Assembly (NCBI GenBank): GCA_016521575.1
Contig: JAEKDP010000002.1
Span: 124,001-188,000 of the forward strand
Direction of reading: 5' to 3'
Source: Rhodobacteraceae bacterium F11138
Lineage (GTDB): Bacteria > Pseudomonadota > Alphaproteobacteria > Rhodobacterales > Rhodobacteraceae
Length of the DNA stretch: 64,000 nt
A program made the position numbers and the translations under genes. Under the pieces are notes generated by a model. It saw only the letters and a program-made list of their open reading frames with translations. It had not been told where the DNA came from and did not search any database. Positions 1-8,344 of this stretch are shown in pieces; within the stretch, counting starts at the first letter, position 1, and each line of letters opens with the position of its first letter.

Positions 1-1046
1 CCTTCGGCAATGAATTCAGCATCATCCGGGACGATCTTGAGAACCGTTTCGCCGTCTTCGATGACCTCGCCGGGCGATGTGAATTGCAGATCGATGATCT
101 TGCCCGCCTGCGGGGCACGAACCAGACGACGTTCCTTGATGTCGTCATTGGCCACGATCCGCTGGCGCAGTTCGAAAATCTGTTGCTTCACCGCCTGGCG
201 TTCGTCCGAAATCTGTTTGATCCGGTCGCGACGCACTTGCAGTACCCGCTCTTCGGTCTCGGCCACGCGCTGCCGCACACTGTCGATCTGGCTGGCCAGA
301 TAGTTGACTTCACCCAGAATGGCGACCTCGGCCTCGCGGCGCGACGTGTAACGGGTTTTGGTGATCAACCCGCGATCGAACAGGGTTTTCAGATCCTTGA
401 GTTCATCCTGAACGATCTCAAGCCGCTGCGCCAGAGAGGCCCGGCGCGATGCCAGCCCGGCCAGTTGCTCTTCCTGTTCCTCGACCCGTTCACGCAGGAT
501 CGCGGCCTGCCCGTGCCACATTTCCCCGTTTGAAACAAACAGTTCCTCCTGGGTCTGCACGATTTCGGCAAAGGCCGGTCCGCGATCCATCAGAGATTTC
601 AGTTCGTCCGAAAGAACCATCTCGTCCAGTCGGCGATACTCGGCCTCCAGACGGGCCTCTTGCGCCAGCAAGCTGACAAGTTGGTTGTACAGGATGCGAT
701 CCTGCGCCTGGGAAACCGTGTCGGCCAGAACCACCAGAACCTGATCCCGGTCCACATGATCGCCTTCCTGAACCCGGATTTCACGCACCAATCCGCCTTC
801 CAGATGCTGCACTTCGGGCAGATCGCCTTTGACCTTGAAACTGCCCATCGCGATGACCGCGCTCTGGATCGAGGCCAGCGCGGCCCAAGATCCCAGACCG
901 CCCCAGAAACCGGCGATCAACAAGGTCAGGATCAGCACCAGCCGCCCGATCCGGGTCGGGGGGTGAACAGCCTTCTTTTCAGCCCCCGGCATCTGATCCG
1001 GCAGCGCGACTTCACCTTTACGGGGTATGGATACAACACGGGTCAT
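1..1046 (-). CDS. HlyD-family type I secretion periplasmic adaptor (3' end off window)
   Basis: This is a membrane-fusion protein that would bridge the inner-membrane ABC exporter encoded just upstream and an outer-membrane channel. About 348 N-terminal residues are present; the C-terminus lies beyond the left edge. The start reads MTRVVSIPRKGEVALPD, followed by a basic stretch and one membrane helix at about residues 32-55. Next come a lipoyl-like half (VKGDLPEVQHLEGGLVREI) and a long charged coiled coil rich in Glu, Arg and Gln at about residues 110-290. A second lipoyl half begins near RLVRAPQAGKIIDL. This order is typical of the HlyD/PrtE family. The ATG overlaps the stop of the exporter gene as ATGA, so the two are probably translationally coupled. 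The substrate is not shown by the sequence. Confidence 0.9.
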   Translation of the reverse strand, partial: MTRVVSIPRKGEVALPDQMPGAEKKAVHPPTRIGRLVLILTLLIAGFWGGLGSWAALASIQSAVIAMGSFKVKGDLPEVQHLEGGLVREIRVQEGDHVDRDQVLVVLADTVSQAQDRILYNQLVSLLAQEARLEAEYRRLDEMVLSDELKSLMDRGPAFAEIVQTQEELFVSNGEMWHGQAAILRERVEEQEEQLAGLASRRASLAQRLEIVQDELKDLKTLFDRGLITKTRYTSRREAEVAILGEVNYLASQIDSVRQRVAETEERVLQVRRDRIKQISDERQAVKQQIFELRQRIVANDDIKERRLVRAPQAGKIIDLQFTSPGEVIEDGETVLKIVPDDAEFIAE

Positions 1047-2794
1047 CGGGCACCCTCCTCGGCCAGTTGAGCGTCTTCGGGAACTTTACGTTTCAGGACA
1101 AAAACCTTGGACTTATCGTCCTCTTGCGTGACCTTGGCGGCCATAGGCTTAACGTCGCCGCCCAGCACCGCGTTGGACTTGCCAAAGCGCACCAGGCGTC
1201 CACGATCCATCAGCCCGGCGTGGTTCAGCACCTTCAGCACGCTCATGCGGTGGGTGACGACGATCACCACCGCCCCCTGCTGTGACATGGACCGGATCCC
1301 GGCGGCCAGGGCTTCTTCACCCGCGGGATCAAGGTTGGCGTTGGGTTCATCCAGAACCACCAGCTTGGGGTCGCCATAAAATGCGCGCGCCAGGCCGATG
1401 CGCTGGCGTTGTCCCGCGCTCAGAAAGTCTCCGTTCGGGCCAACCCGGGCATTGTAGCCCCCCGGCAGCGCCAGGATCAGTTCATGAACCTGCGCCCGTT
1501 TCGCGGCTTCGACCACCTTGCTGGGCTGGGCCTGGGCGTCCATCAGGGCGATGTTTTCGGCAATGGTGCCGTCAAACAGTTCGACCCGCTGGGGCAGATA
1601 GCCGATATTGCGGCCGATCTGCTCAACCGGCCAGTCGGTCAGGGCGGCATCGTCGATCCGCACATAGCCGCGCGCCAGCGGTTGCAACCCGACAAGGGCA
1701 CGCACCAGCGATGTCTTGCCCGCGCCCGAAGGCCCGATCAGCCCCATCGTATCCCCCGGCTTGAGTTGGAAGCTGACATCCAGCACCAGCGGATCCTGAC
1801 GCGCGGGCGACACGACCGTGGCGCTTTCAACCGACAGATATCCCTCTGGTTCCGGCAGTTCCATCTGCTCGCGTTCGATTTCGGTTTGTGCCAGCAATCC
1901 GTTAAGACGCTGCAATGCCAGACGCACCTGCAACAGGCTGCGCCAACCAGCAATCGATTGCTCGACCGGAGCCGCCGCACGGCCCAGCAGGATCGACGCC
2001 GCGATCATCATGCCCGGCCCCATCTGCCCCTGCAGAACCAGCACAACGCCGGTCGCCATAATGGCAATCTGCAACATCATCCGCACCATTTTGGCCAGCG
2101 ACGTCATGGCGGCGGTGCGGTCCGTGGCCCGCGTGCCCAAAGCGATCGATGCAAAGGAAATCTGCTGCCACCGCTCTACCAAGGTTGATGTCTTGCCCAT
2201 GGACCGCACGATGTCGGCATTGCGCAGCACTTCATCCGCAGTGGTATTGGCCTTGCGGACCGCATCCGAGGCATCCTTGGCGGATTCGCGCCCCGACAAT
2301 TCGCTGATCACCCCCAACAGGAACAGAACCAGGATGCCGACGGTGGCCACGATACCCAGCAGCGGATGGAACATGTAGATCAGCAGGACGAACAGGATCG
2401 ACCAGGGCGCATCCAGAAGCGCCGTGAACATCGGCGAAATCACAAAGCCGCGAATTTCATACAGATCGCGCACGGGCTGGGTGTCGGATGTGCCGCCGGT
2501 GCCCTTGACCACGGCACCCAGGATATCGGGACCGATATTCGCCTCCAGCCGATTGCCCAGCCGCGAAATCAGTTTCTGCCGCAAGGCATCAAACAGCATG
2601 AAGAACACCAGCGCGATGCCGGCCCCCACGGTCAACGCCACCAGGGTCGACATGCTGCCCGAAGACAGGACCCGCGAAAACAATTGCAGCATGTACAGCG
2701 GGGCGGTCAGAACCAGAAGATTGAGACAGAGGCTGGCCACGAACACGGCCATGATCAACCCGCGCTGCCCATCGAAAACTCGTTTGTTGCGCAT
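1043..2794 (-). CDS. Type I secretion system permease/ATPase (PrtD/HlyB type)
   Basis: This is the inner-membrane ABC exporter of a type I secretion system, 583 residues from the chosen start. An N-terminal transmembrane domain (about residues 10-290) precedes the nucleotide-binding domain. That domain has Walker A GPSGAGKTS near residues 354-362, signature LSAGQRQ near 458-464 and Walker B LVVLDEP near 478-484. There is no N-terminal C39 peptidase, which fits exporters of RTX-type substrates and not bacteriocins. The ATG at 2794 has a GAAGGGC ribosome site and yields the usual start MRNKRVFDGQRG; the longer frame from 2842 adds 16 poorly supported residues. It is followed by the adaptor gene with ATGA overlap and preceded by an unknown membrane protein gene 75 bp upstream. 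Confidence 0.93.
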   Translation of the reverse strand: MRNKRVFDGQRGLIMAVFVASLCLNLLVLTAPLYMLQLFSRVLSSGSMSTLVALTVGAGIALVFFMLFDALRQKLISRLGNRLEANIGPDILGAVVKGTGGTSDTQPVRDLYEIRGFVISPMFTALLDAPWSILFVLLIYMFHPLLGIVATVGILVLFLLGVISELSGRESAKDASDAVRKANTTADEVLRNADIVRSMGKTSTLVERWQQISFASIALGTRATDRTAAMTSLAKMVRMMLQIAIMATGVVLVLQGQMGPGMMIAASILLGRAAAPVEQSIAGWRSLLQVRLALQRLNGLLAQTEIEREQMELPEPEGYLSVESATVVSPARQDPLVLDVSFQLKPGDTMGLIGPSGAGKTSLVRALVGLQPLARGYVRIDDAALTDWPVEQIGRNIGYLPQRVELFDGTIAENIALMDAQAQPSKVVEAAKRAQVHELILALPGGYNARVGPNGDFLSAGQRQRIGLARAFYGDPKLVVLDEPNANLDPAGEEALAAGIRSMSQQGAVVIVVTHRMSVLKVLNHAGLMDRGRLVRFGKSNAVLGGDVKPMAAKVTQEDDKSKVFVLKRKVPEDAQLAEEGAR

Positions 2795-2869
2795 AACAAT
2801 ATGCCCTTCAAAAAACCAACTAAAACAAAGGCCCGGCCCCAAAAGACATGCTATTCAGGGCCGGATGGG

Positions 2870-3394
2870 TCAGAGATTCAAATAGGCTCCGATCCGTGCG
2901 ACCGCATTTCCGGCCTGTGATATCAAGGCCAGGACCGTATCCTGAAATATGGCTCCGATCGCGGTTCCGACGCATAGTGCCGCCAGCACCAGAACGATGC
3001 CCTTCCAACCGGAGCGCCGTTTGGTCTGAGCCGTTTGCAGACTCTCGGTGATCGACTTCTGCAACAGCGGCGCCAGTTCAATGCGCAATGCGCCCTCGAG
3101 ACTGTTCAGCGTGGATTGCAGGTTTTCGAAACCAGCGCGTTGCTCGGCGGCGCGGGCTTCATCCGATGCGCCCAGCTCAAGGGGAAGTTTCTCAAACTTT
3201 TCCCCGATACGCTGGTGCAACTCGACGATATCACCCTGACGTGCATACCCGCCCAACCCCTGGCCAAGATGGCTGCGGATCCGGTCGAGATCGGAATCGG
3301 TCAACGTAGCCGGCGCGGGAGCTTTCGTGTTTTCGTCTTTCGGCGGATCCACGCTGACTCTCTGTTCATGGTTCTGTGTGGTTGCAATGTTCAT
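2870..3394 (-). CDS. Unknown tail-anchored membrane protein in the secretion operon
   Basis: This 174-residue protein is not recognised. About 125 N-terminal residues are hydrophilic and acidic, with predicted helices (for example DSDLDRIRSHLGQGLGG and a stretch around LQSTLNSLEGALRIELAPLLQ). A basic TKRRSGWK then leads into one C-terminal membrane segment (about residues 132-155, GIVLVLAALCVGTAIGAIF) and a short tail. No catalytic motif is visible. Its ATG overlaps the stop of the LuxR-type gene by ATGA, and it ends 75 bp before the exporter start, so it sits inside the secretion operon. It could be a membrane partner of the exporter or of the regulator; this is inference from position only. 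Confidence 0.75.
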   Translation of the reverse strand: MNIATTQNHEQRVSVDPPKDENTKAPAPATLTDSDLDRIRSHLGQGLGGYARQGDIVELHQRIGEKFEKLPLELGASDEARAAEQRAGFENLQSTLNSLEGALRIELAPLLQKSITESLQTAQTKRRSGWKGIVLVLAALCVGTAIGAIFQDTVLALISQAGNAVARIGAYLNL

Positions 3395-4428
3395 AGCGAA
3401 CGCTCCGCTGCCGACTGCCAGGTCAGCATCTGTGCCATCTCGGCACGGCAGGTCACATTCATCTTTGACAGCACGCGCTTGGCATATGTGTTGAAGGTCT
3501 CGACCTTGAGACCGGCGATTTCGGCGGCTTGCCGATTGGAATGTCCGTCACGCATCAATGCCGCAACGCGCGCTTCGGACCGGGTCAACCCCAGACGCAT
3601 GGCCAGTTCCTCGATCCGCTTGCGTTCGGGCGGCATCGGCAACATTGCCAGATAAAGCTGCGCGCCACCCTGCGGTTCGCGATATGTCGACAACGACATC
3701 GGAACGCGGCCGGTCTTGTTGACTCCGCGCAACATCAGGACAAATTCAGACCTATCATCCGCATCCGCCTGGCGAAGTTCTGCAATCGCCTGACGCAAGG
3801 CACGCGTTTCCTTGTCCCGCATGCAGGCAACCCCCTGCGGGGTCTTGCGCAACAGAATGCCTTCGGACAGCAGCTCCCGTCCCGCGGCGTTGGACTTGAT
3901 GACCTTGCAGTCCTCGTCCAGCACCAGAATCGAAGCGTTCACCTTCTGGCTGACCGCCCACAACATCGCATCATCGGACAGATCCGAAAGCGAGTTGCCG
4001 GGTTGCTGCACACAGACACGCCGCACTCCCGGCCACATCGTTGTCAGGAAATCGACAATCGACTCGGCGCTGTCCTTGCTGGTGACAGCGATCAGATCCT
4101 CGACGCCAAACTCAAATCGGCACCGAAACACCTGCCAGTTCCCATTTCCGGGACTGGCGTTTTTTGTCTCTGTCAATGAAATCAGAAATGAAGAATCTTC
4201 TATCGACAGACCGACAGGCTGAACCGATATCAATGCGCCAACGTCCTGTTCGACCTCAGCCGGACCACAAGGACAGGCTGCCGACATCGCAGTTGTTATT
4301 CCGACACGCATTCCCGTCGCGTCCAGGCAAATAGCGGACACCGGAAACTTCAACCCAACCAATTTCTCTAATAGTTCACAGTAAAACATTTGACCTGCTG
4401 AAAAAACAGATCGACCCAATACACTCAT
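3391..4428 (-). CDS. LuxR-family transcriptional regulator heading the secretion operon
   Basis: The protein has 345 residues from the ATG at 4428, which is preceded by a GGGGGG ribosome site; the track frame begins 36 bp earlier without such support. The last 65 residues form a LuxR/FixJ-type helix-turn-helix, including LTRSEARVAALMRDGHSNRQ and a recognition region around VETFNTYAKRVLSKM. The centre (about residues 165-260, ASILVLDEDCKVIKSN) resembles a PAS fold; the N-terminal 150 residues are not assigned. No autoinducer-binding domain or receiver Asp is evident. It is the first gene of a probable four-gene operon with the unknown membrane protein, ABC exporter and adaptor, which suggests it controls secretion or surface functions. 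Confidence 0.85.
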   Translation of the reverse strand: MSVLGRSVFSAGQMFYCELLEKLVGLKFPVSAICLDATGMRVGITTAMSAACPCGPAEVEQDVGALISVQPVGLSIEDSSFLISLTETKNASPGNGNWQVFRCRFEFGVEDLIAVTSKDSAESIVDFLTTMWPGVRRVCVQQPGNSLSDLSDDAMLWAVSQKVNASILVLDEDCKVIKSNAAGRELLSEGILLRKTPQGVACMRDKETRALRQAIAELRQADADDRSEFVLMLRGVNKTGRVPMSLSTYREPQGGAQLYLAMLPMPPERKRIEELAMRLGLTRSEARVAALMRDGHSNRQAAEIAGLKVETFNTYAKRVLSKMNVTCRAEMAQMLTWQSAAERSL

Positions 4429-4977
4429 GCTACCCCCCAAAAGGCTCAGACTAAAAAACAACAACCTCCATGTTCAAATTCCACAATCCAATGTGGTCTC
4501 TATAATAAGATTAAATTTACACGCTTGGAAGTGTACCCAAAGTACTAATCCGCCAATTGCTGAAATGGATTGGATCGCCGCGTCAATGAGCGTTAGCGTA
4601 TCCGCCCCGGTTGGCTAAAAAAATCCCGGACCCAGGGGACCCGGCCAGAGCAGAGACAGGCACCGCCGCGCCCAAAAGCAGTAGATTTGTGCAAAATTCC
4701 ACCCAGAAGTACTAGAAATTCGGCTGTATTCACAAAATTCCGTGATTTCATTACCTTATCGGCGGAAATCCGCAGATGGATTGTATGATAGCGCAATCAT
4801 CGTTTCAGGCCGGATCATCCGCCTAGTTGATTCGAATTTCTACCATAGGGTTATATGATTTATAGAGCATCACCTGATAGTTGCTCAATACCGCCCGATA
4901 TCCCTTTCGTTTCAGCGGCTTGTTATTAGTTCTGGCAATTTTTACAGAATACGCCAATAATTCGAAAGGGGAGAGAC
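4429..4977. other. AT-rich divergent regulatory region between two LuxR-type genes
   Basis: This stretch of about 550 bp carries no supported gene apart from the tiny frame that begins at 4978. It is clearly richer in A and T than the flanking coding DNA, as expected for a control region serving two divergent transcripts. A GGACCC direct repeat lies around 4627-4641. No convincing sigma-70 pair or operator could be assigned by eye. Confidence 0.5.
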
Positions 4978-5043
4978 ATGCGCACGACTATTAGGTCGAT
5001 AGCGCATCCCCACAGGTTTGTTTTGTTTTTAATTGCGGGATAA
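4978..5043 (+). CDS. Possible 21-residue upstream ORF before the pseudo-receiver regulator
   Basis: The frame begins with ATG at 4978 after a strong ribosome site (AAAGGGGAGAGAC, 5 nt spacing) and encodes MRTTIRSIAHPHRFVLFLIA plus Gly before TAA. It ends 6 bp before the start of the LuxR-type gene at 5050, whose own ribosome site (GCGGGA) is weaker. This could be a leader ORF that couples translation to the regulator. It has no recognisable homology and could be a chance frame, but the quality of the ribosome site in an otherwise non-coding region is notable. Confidence 0.35.
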   Translation: MRTTIRSIAHPHRFVLFLIAG

Positions 5044-5049
5044 TTTCGC

Positions 5050-5772
5050 ATGCCGTTTATTATTGTGTCTCAAAGGCGCCTATTTGCCGAGACTCTTAAT
5101 ACCGTCCTTTCCCAGAATGGTCTGGATATATCAGGATTGTATCACTCATTGCCGGAAGTTCCGGATCGTATCGGGGATACGACGGTCATTCTACATGTCA
5201 TACAAGGCGCATTTCCCGAGCCGAATGATATACATATGTTCCGCAAACGTGTCGGCAAATCCAAGGTTGTTCTGTTGGCCTCCACCTCGGTCATTTCCGA
5301 ACTGGCCCGGGAATACGACGATATCGTTGACGCGCTGATTACCGATGATCTGTCTGCGGTTTCCCTGATCGGGTTGCTGTCAGCGGTGCAGCAAGGCTTC
5401 CGCGTGACCCTGCCCGATGGCCACGGCAACGGCGACACGCTTGCGACGTCGATGCCGGCAATGGCCGCCGCGTCCGACATGATCCAAAGGGCAGCGACCG
5501 ACCCCCTTCAGGACCCGCGGATGTCAACCGGTGTGGGCAGCCCTTTGCAGGACCATTCGCGCAACAATATCGTTCAGGAAACCAACCTGTCGACGCGTGA
5601 GATGGCCGTCATGCGCAGCCTGAAGGATGGCGCATCAAACAAGGACATCGCCAAGACGCTGAACATCGTCGAAAACACGGTCAAGGTTCACCTGCGGTCC
5701 TGTTATCGCAAGATCGGTGTGAAAAACCGGACACAGGCCGCCGTCTGGGCGTCCAAGAACCTGCCTGGCTGA
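5050..5772 (+). CDS. LuxR/NarL-type regulator with a degenerate receiver domain
   Basis: The protein has 240 residues. The first 120 follow the receiver fold order (FIIVSQRRLFAETL, TTVILHVIQG, SKVVLLAST, VDALITDDL), but the acidic pair at the end of strand 1 is missing and the phospho-acceptor Asp after strand 3 reads His (ILHV). A linker of about 45 residues leads to a good LuxR helix-turn-helix (STREMAVMRSLKDGASNKDI, then NTVKVHLRSCYRKI) at about residues 177-237. The likely mode is phosphorylation-independent, as in CsgD-like biofilm or surface regulators; that comparison is inference. The gene is divergent from the secretion operon and is a candidate regulator of it. Confidence 0.85.
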   Translation: MPFIIVSQRRLFAETLNTVLSQNGLDISGLYHSLPEVPDRIGDTTVILHVIQGAFPEPNDIHMFRKRVGKSKVVLLASTSVISELAREYDDIVDALITDDLSAVSLIGLLSAVQQGFRVTLPDGHGNGDTLATSMPAMAAASDMIQRAATDPLQDPRMSTGVGSPLQDHSRNNIVQETNLSTREMAVMRSLKDGASNKDIAKTLNIVENTVKVHLRSCYRKIGVKNRTQAAVWASKNLPG

Positions 5773-5796
5773 ACGTCGCGCCGATAACCGGCGACG

Positions 5797-6297
5797 TCAT
5801 TTCGCATGCGCACCCCTGCCATGGGGAAAAGAGGGGCGGTTCTTCATGAATTCCTCGACCCGCCCGGCATAGCGCCGGCGTGCGTCATCACTCATGGCTG
5901 CAACCCGTTCCATCCAGGCATTGAGCACGGCCCTCTGCCAAACGGTGCGGGTGTCCAGCTGGGCGAACACCAGGTGCTCGACCGCTCCGCTGTCATAGGG
6001 GGTGTTTCGCAAGGCAACCGCCAGTTCACGGGCGTTTTCCCTACGGTCCTGAATGCGCGATTGCGGGGCATCCCTGAGAGCGCGCCGCAGGGCCTCGCGC
6101 TCTTCGCGCGGCAGGGTCCGGTACAAGGTCGTCGTCAGAGAAGGCGGTGGCCGTCTCGCGCCATGCGAGTCGTCAAATCGCAGAAATACGCCCACCGCCA
6201 GCCCGATCACCAGCAGGTTCAATCCCAAAGACCCCGCAAGGCAGACGCGCATCCACCGGCCCGCGCGCGGCGATTTTTGATTGCCCAGGTCAGTCAT
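5797..6297 (-). CDS. Periplasmic Spy/CpxP-like (heavy-metal sensor, metal-resist) protein
   Basis: This 166-residue protein has a short cytoplasmic start, one N-terminal membrane segment (about residues 17-40, VCLAGSLGLNLLVIGLAVGV) and a helical, Arg-rich periplasmic part. The motif LPREEREALRRALRD and the following charged helices match the LTxxQ-like, all-helical pattern of the metal-resist/CpxP group. It lacks metal-binding Cys clusters, and the C-terminus ends in a His-containing HGRGAHAK. The gene starts 3 bp after the probable anti-sigma gene and is the third member of the ECF sigma operon. A role in envelope or metal stress sensing is inferred from family and context. Confidence 0.75.
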   Translation of the reverse strand: MTDLGNQKSPRAGRWMRVCLAGSLGLNLLVIGLAVGVFLRFDDSHGARRPPPSLTTTLYRTLPREEREALRRALRDAPQSRIQDRRENARELAVALRNTPYDSGAVEHLVFAQLDTRTVWQRAVLNAWMERVAAMSDDARRRYAGRVEEFMKNRPSFPHGRGAHAK

Positions 6298-6300
6298 GTC

Positions 6301-6660
6301 TCATTCCTCCACCATGGCGAGGGCCAGATCATCATCCACAAGCCAGTTGCTTTCACCCGCCTGCACCAGTTGCATGGGATCAGGCAACGCCTGTGGCGGC
6401 GCAAGGCCCAGCCAGACGCCCGCCGCGCAGGCCGCCGCCATTCCGCCCATCGCCGGCCATCCGCCCAGGACATCCAGCAACAGCTTCCACCTGCCAACGG
6501 TCCTCACCCGAGGGGCGGCGACGGACAGCCGGCTTCGCTGCACCTGCAAGCCATCCGCAATGATCCGATCCTCCAGATCCTGCGGCAAGACCGCGTGCTG
6601 ATCGCGCGCGGCGCGAAACAGATTTTCAAAATCGCTCAAGTCTCTGTCGGTTTCAGCCAT
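6301..6660 (-). CDS. Probable anti-sigma factor, single-pass membrane protein
   Basis: This 119-residue protein has an acidic, helical N-terminal half (SDFENLFRAARDQ, LPQDLEDRIIADGL) and one membrane segment around residues 67-86 (PAMGGMAAACAAGVWLGLAP). A short acidic tail follows. No zinc-binding HxxxCxxC motif is visible, so it is not a classical ZAS anti-sigma factor. Position is the main argument: its start overlaps the end of the ECF sigma gene by 8 bp, the common arrangement for a cognate membrane-bound anti-sigma factor. The role is inferred, not shown by a recognised domain. Confidence 0.6.
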   Translation of the reverse strand: MAETDRDLSDFENLFRAARDQHAVLPQDLEDRIIADGLQVQRSRLSVAAPRVRTVGRWKLLLDVLGGWPAMGGMAAACAAGVWLGLAPPQALPDPMQLVQAGESNWLVDDDLALAMVEE

Positions 6661-7234
6661 TGCTATATCCCAGTGCCTCGCGTTGACCGGCCAAAAGCCG
6701 GGTCAGCGCACGTTTGCCGCGGGCGGTCAGGCTTTCCACCGCCTCGGTGCTGATGTTCATGATGTCCGCGATCTGCGGGTTGGGCAGTTCTTCAAGATGG
6801 CGCAACACCACCGCTTCGCGCTGGCGTTCAGGCAGCTGCATCAACGCGTTCTGCAAGGCGTCGTGCCGTGCCCCCTGCTGCATCCGGTCGGCAGCTGCGG
6901 GCCGGGGGTCCGCAGGTTCGGGCACATCGTCCAGGTTCGCCATCGTGGCCCGGCGGCGGCGTTTGATGTCCAGACACAGGTTCATCACGACCCGGTACAG
7001 CCAGGTGCTTACCTGGGCCTGTCCGGGCTGCCAGTCCGGAGCCATACGCCACAATCGCATCATCGCGTCCTGCGTCACATCCTCGGCTTCGGCCCGATCC
7101 CCGAGGACACGATAGGCCACGCCAAGCGCACGCGGCGCCAGACGCCGGGTCAACGCGCGGGCGGCGTCCTGTTCGCCATTGGCAAACAGGACCAGCAACG
7201 CATCGTCCGTCGGTTCGTTCAGATCGCCACGCAT
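6653..7234 (-). CDS. ECF RNA polymerase sigma factor
   Basis: The protein has 193 residues and the sigma-2 and sigma-4 regions of the extracytoplasmic-function group. Region 2 includes AYRVLGDRAEAEDVTQDAMM and STWLYRVVMNLCLDIKRRRR. Region 4 includes LPERQREAVVLRHLEELPNP and the helix-turn-helix ISTEAVESLTARGKRAL. It would direct polymerase to a small stress regulon and be held by the membrane protein encoded next to it. Downstream are the probable anti-sigma factor (8 bp overlap) and a Spy-like protein, and an EF-hand gene lies just upstream in the same direction. No autoregulatory promoter was identified by eye. Confidence 0.92.
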   Translation of the reverse strand: MRGDLNEPTDDALLVLFANGEQDAARALTRRLAPRALGVAYRVLGDRAEAEDVTQDAMMRLWRMAPDWQPGQAQVSTWLYRVVMNLCLDIKRRRRATMANLDDVPEPADPRPAAADRMQQGARHDALQNALMQLPERQREAVVLRHLEELPNPQIADIMNISTEAVESLTARGKRALTRLLAGQREALGYSNG

Positions 7235-7282
7235 TGCTCTCGCCCGGGCGCGGCGCGTTCAGGATGCATCACCGCCACATGC

Positions 7283-7744
7283 TCAGCTTTTGTCTGAATG
7301 GCGTTTCTTGTGGTGCTTCATGCGATCCCGTGCCGCGTCGAATTCAGCCTGCGAGACAGTACCGTTTCCATCCCGATCCGCACGATCGAACATCTTCCCT
7401 TCATTGCGGGGTGCGGCCATCTCGTCCATGGACAGCATCCCGTCCCCGTTGCTGTCGAACCGCTTCAACATTGCATCCGTGCGTTCCCCGGCCCGCTTCC
7501 GGGCCGCCGCCAGCATTTCGTCACGGCTGAGCGCGCCATCGCCATCGGCATCCATATCGTGAAACCTGGCTTCGCGATGGGCGCTCATTTCCTCGCGGCT
7601 GATCTCGCCGTCCCCGTTTGCATCCAGCGTCTGAAAGGACAGCCGATGTGACGGATGCGCGCCGGGACCCTGGGCTGCGGCCGCAAAGGCCGCCAGAGAA
7701 ACCGCGCCGGCCACGACAGCGGTGATAAAGCCTGTGTGTTTCAT
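7283..7744 (-). CDS. Secreted EF-hand calcium-binding protein
   Basis: This 153-residue protein has a Sec signal peptide of about 24 residues (basic MKHTG, Ala-rich core, AAAAQG end). Four EF-hand loops follow in order: DANGDGEISREE, DADGDGALSRDE, DSNGDGMLSMDE and DRDGNGTVSQAE. Each has Asp/Asn at positions 1, 3 and 5 and Glu at 12, so calcium binding is likely in all four. The C-terminus is strongly basic (MKHHKKRHSDKS). A ribosome site AAGGAAACG precedes the ATG. It lies 48 bp upstream of the ECF sigma gene on the same strand and may be co-transcribed with it, and is divergent from the DUF983 gene. Confidence 0.9.
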   Translation of the reverse strand: MKHTGFITAVVAGAVSLAAFAAAAQGPGAHPSHRLSFQTLDANGDGEISREEMSAHREARFHDMDADGDGALSRDEMLAAARKRAGERTDAMLKRFDSNGDGMLSMDEMAAPRNEGKMFDRADRDGNGTVSQAEFDAARDRMKHHKKRHSDKS

Positions 7745-7915
7745 GATCGTTTCCTTTTTTTTCGCGACAGCGCTTTGCCGTCATCGTACAAACCAAACGC
7801 AGTCGAAGCGGAAATCCGTCGAATTTTTTTGCGACATCCCGACGCGGATGTATCACGCGCTCTTTCACAACGCCAAAATCCGCCCCATCTTGGCGCCGGG
7901 CAATCTGGAAGAACC

Positions 7916-8311
7916 ATGACAGACGAATCGACACTTCAAACCATCACCGGCGACGACAGCGTCCGGAACCTGTGGCCCGCCTTGGCGCGTGGCTGGCGGC
8001 GCAAATGTCCGCAATGCGGCAGCGGCCCGCTGCTCAGCGGTTATCTGACGGTCAATGACAGTTGCAAGGTCTGCCGCGAGGAACTGCACCATCATCGCGC
8101 AGATGACGGGCCTGCCTACATGACGATCCTCATTGTCGGTCACATCATGGCGCCGTTGTTGCTGGTTGTCTTCGAAATCTGGCGGCCTGAGCCTTTGACG
8201 CTGTTCACGATTTTTGCGGTTGGATGTGTGGGTTTGTCGCTCTATCTTCTGCCTCGACTGAAAGGGGCCATCGTCGGGTTCCAATGGGCCCGGCACATGC
8301 ACGGGTTCTGA
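7916..8311 (+). CDS. DUF983 family zinc-ribbon membrane protein
   Basis: This protein has 131 residues from the ATG at 7916 (ribosome site GGAAG, 5 nt away); the open frame upstream to 7655 runs into the divergent promoter and lacks support. The N-terminal cytoplasmic part has CPQCGSG and CKVC pairs, a likely zinc ribbon, followed by HHHRADDGPAY. Two membrane segments (MTILIVGHIMAPLLLVVFEI and FTIFAVGCVGLSLYLLP) come next. This matches DUF983, a common alphaproteobacterial family of unknown role. It is followed 33 bp later by a Nudix gene. Confidence 0.88.
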   Translation: MTDESTLQTITGDDSVRNLWPALARGWRRKCPQCGSGPLLSGYLTVNDSCKVCREELHHHRADDGPAYMTILIVGHIMAPLLLVVFEIWRPEPLTLFTIFAVGCVGLSLYLLPRLKGAIVGFQWARHMHGF

Positions 8312-8344
8312 CCCCCATCGGCCCGCGACTTGCGAGGCACACAC

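Noticed and set aside
4810-4870. ATTCGAATTT region considered as part of a tRNA T-arm
   Set aside because: No acceptor or anticodon stems can be drawn around it.
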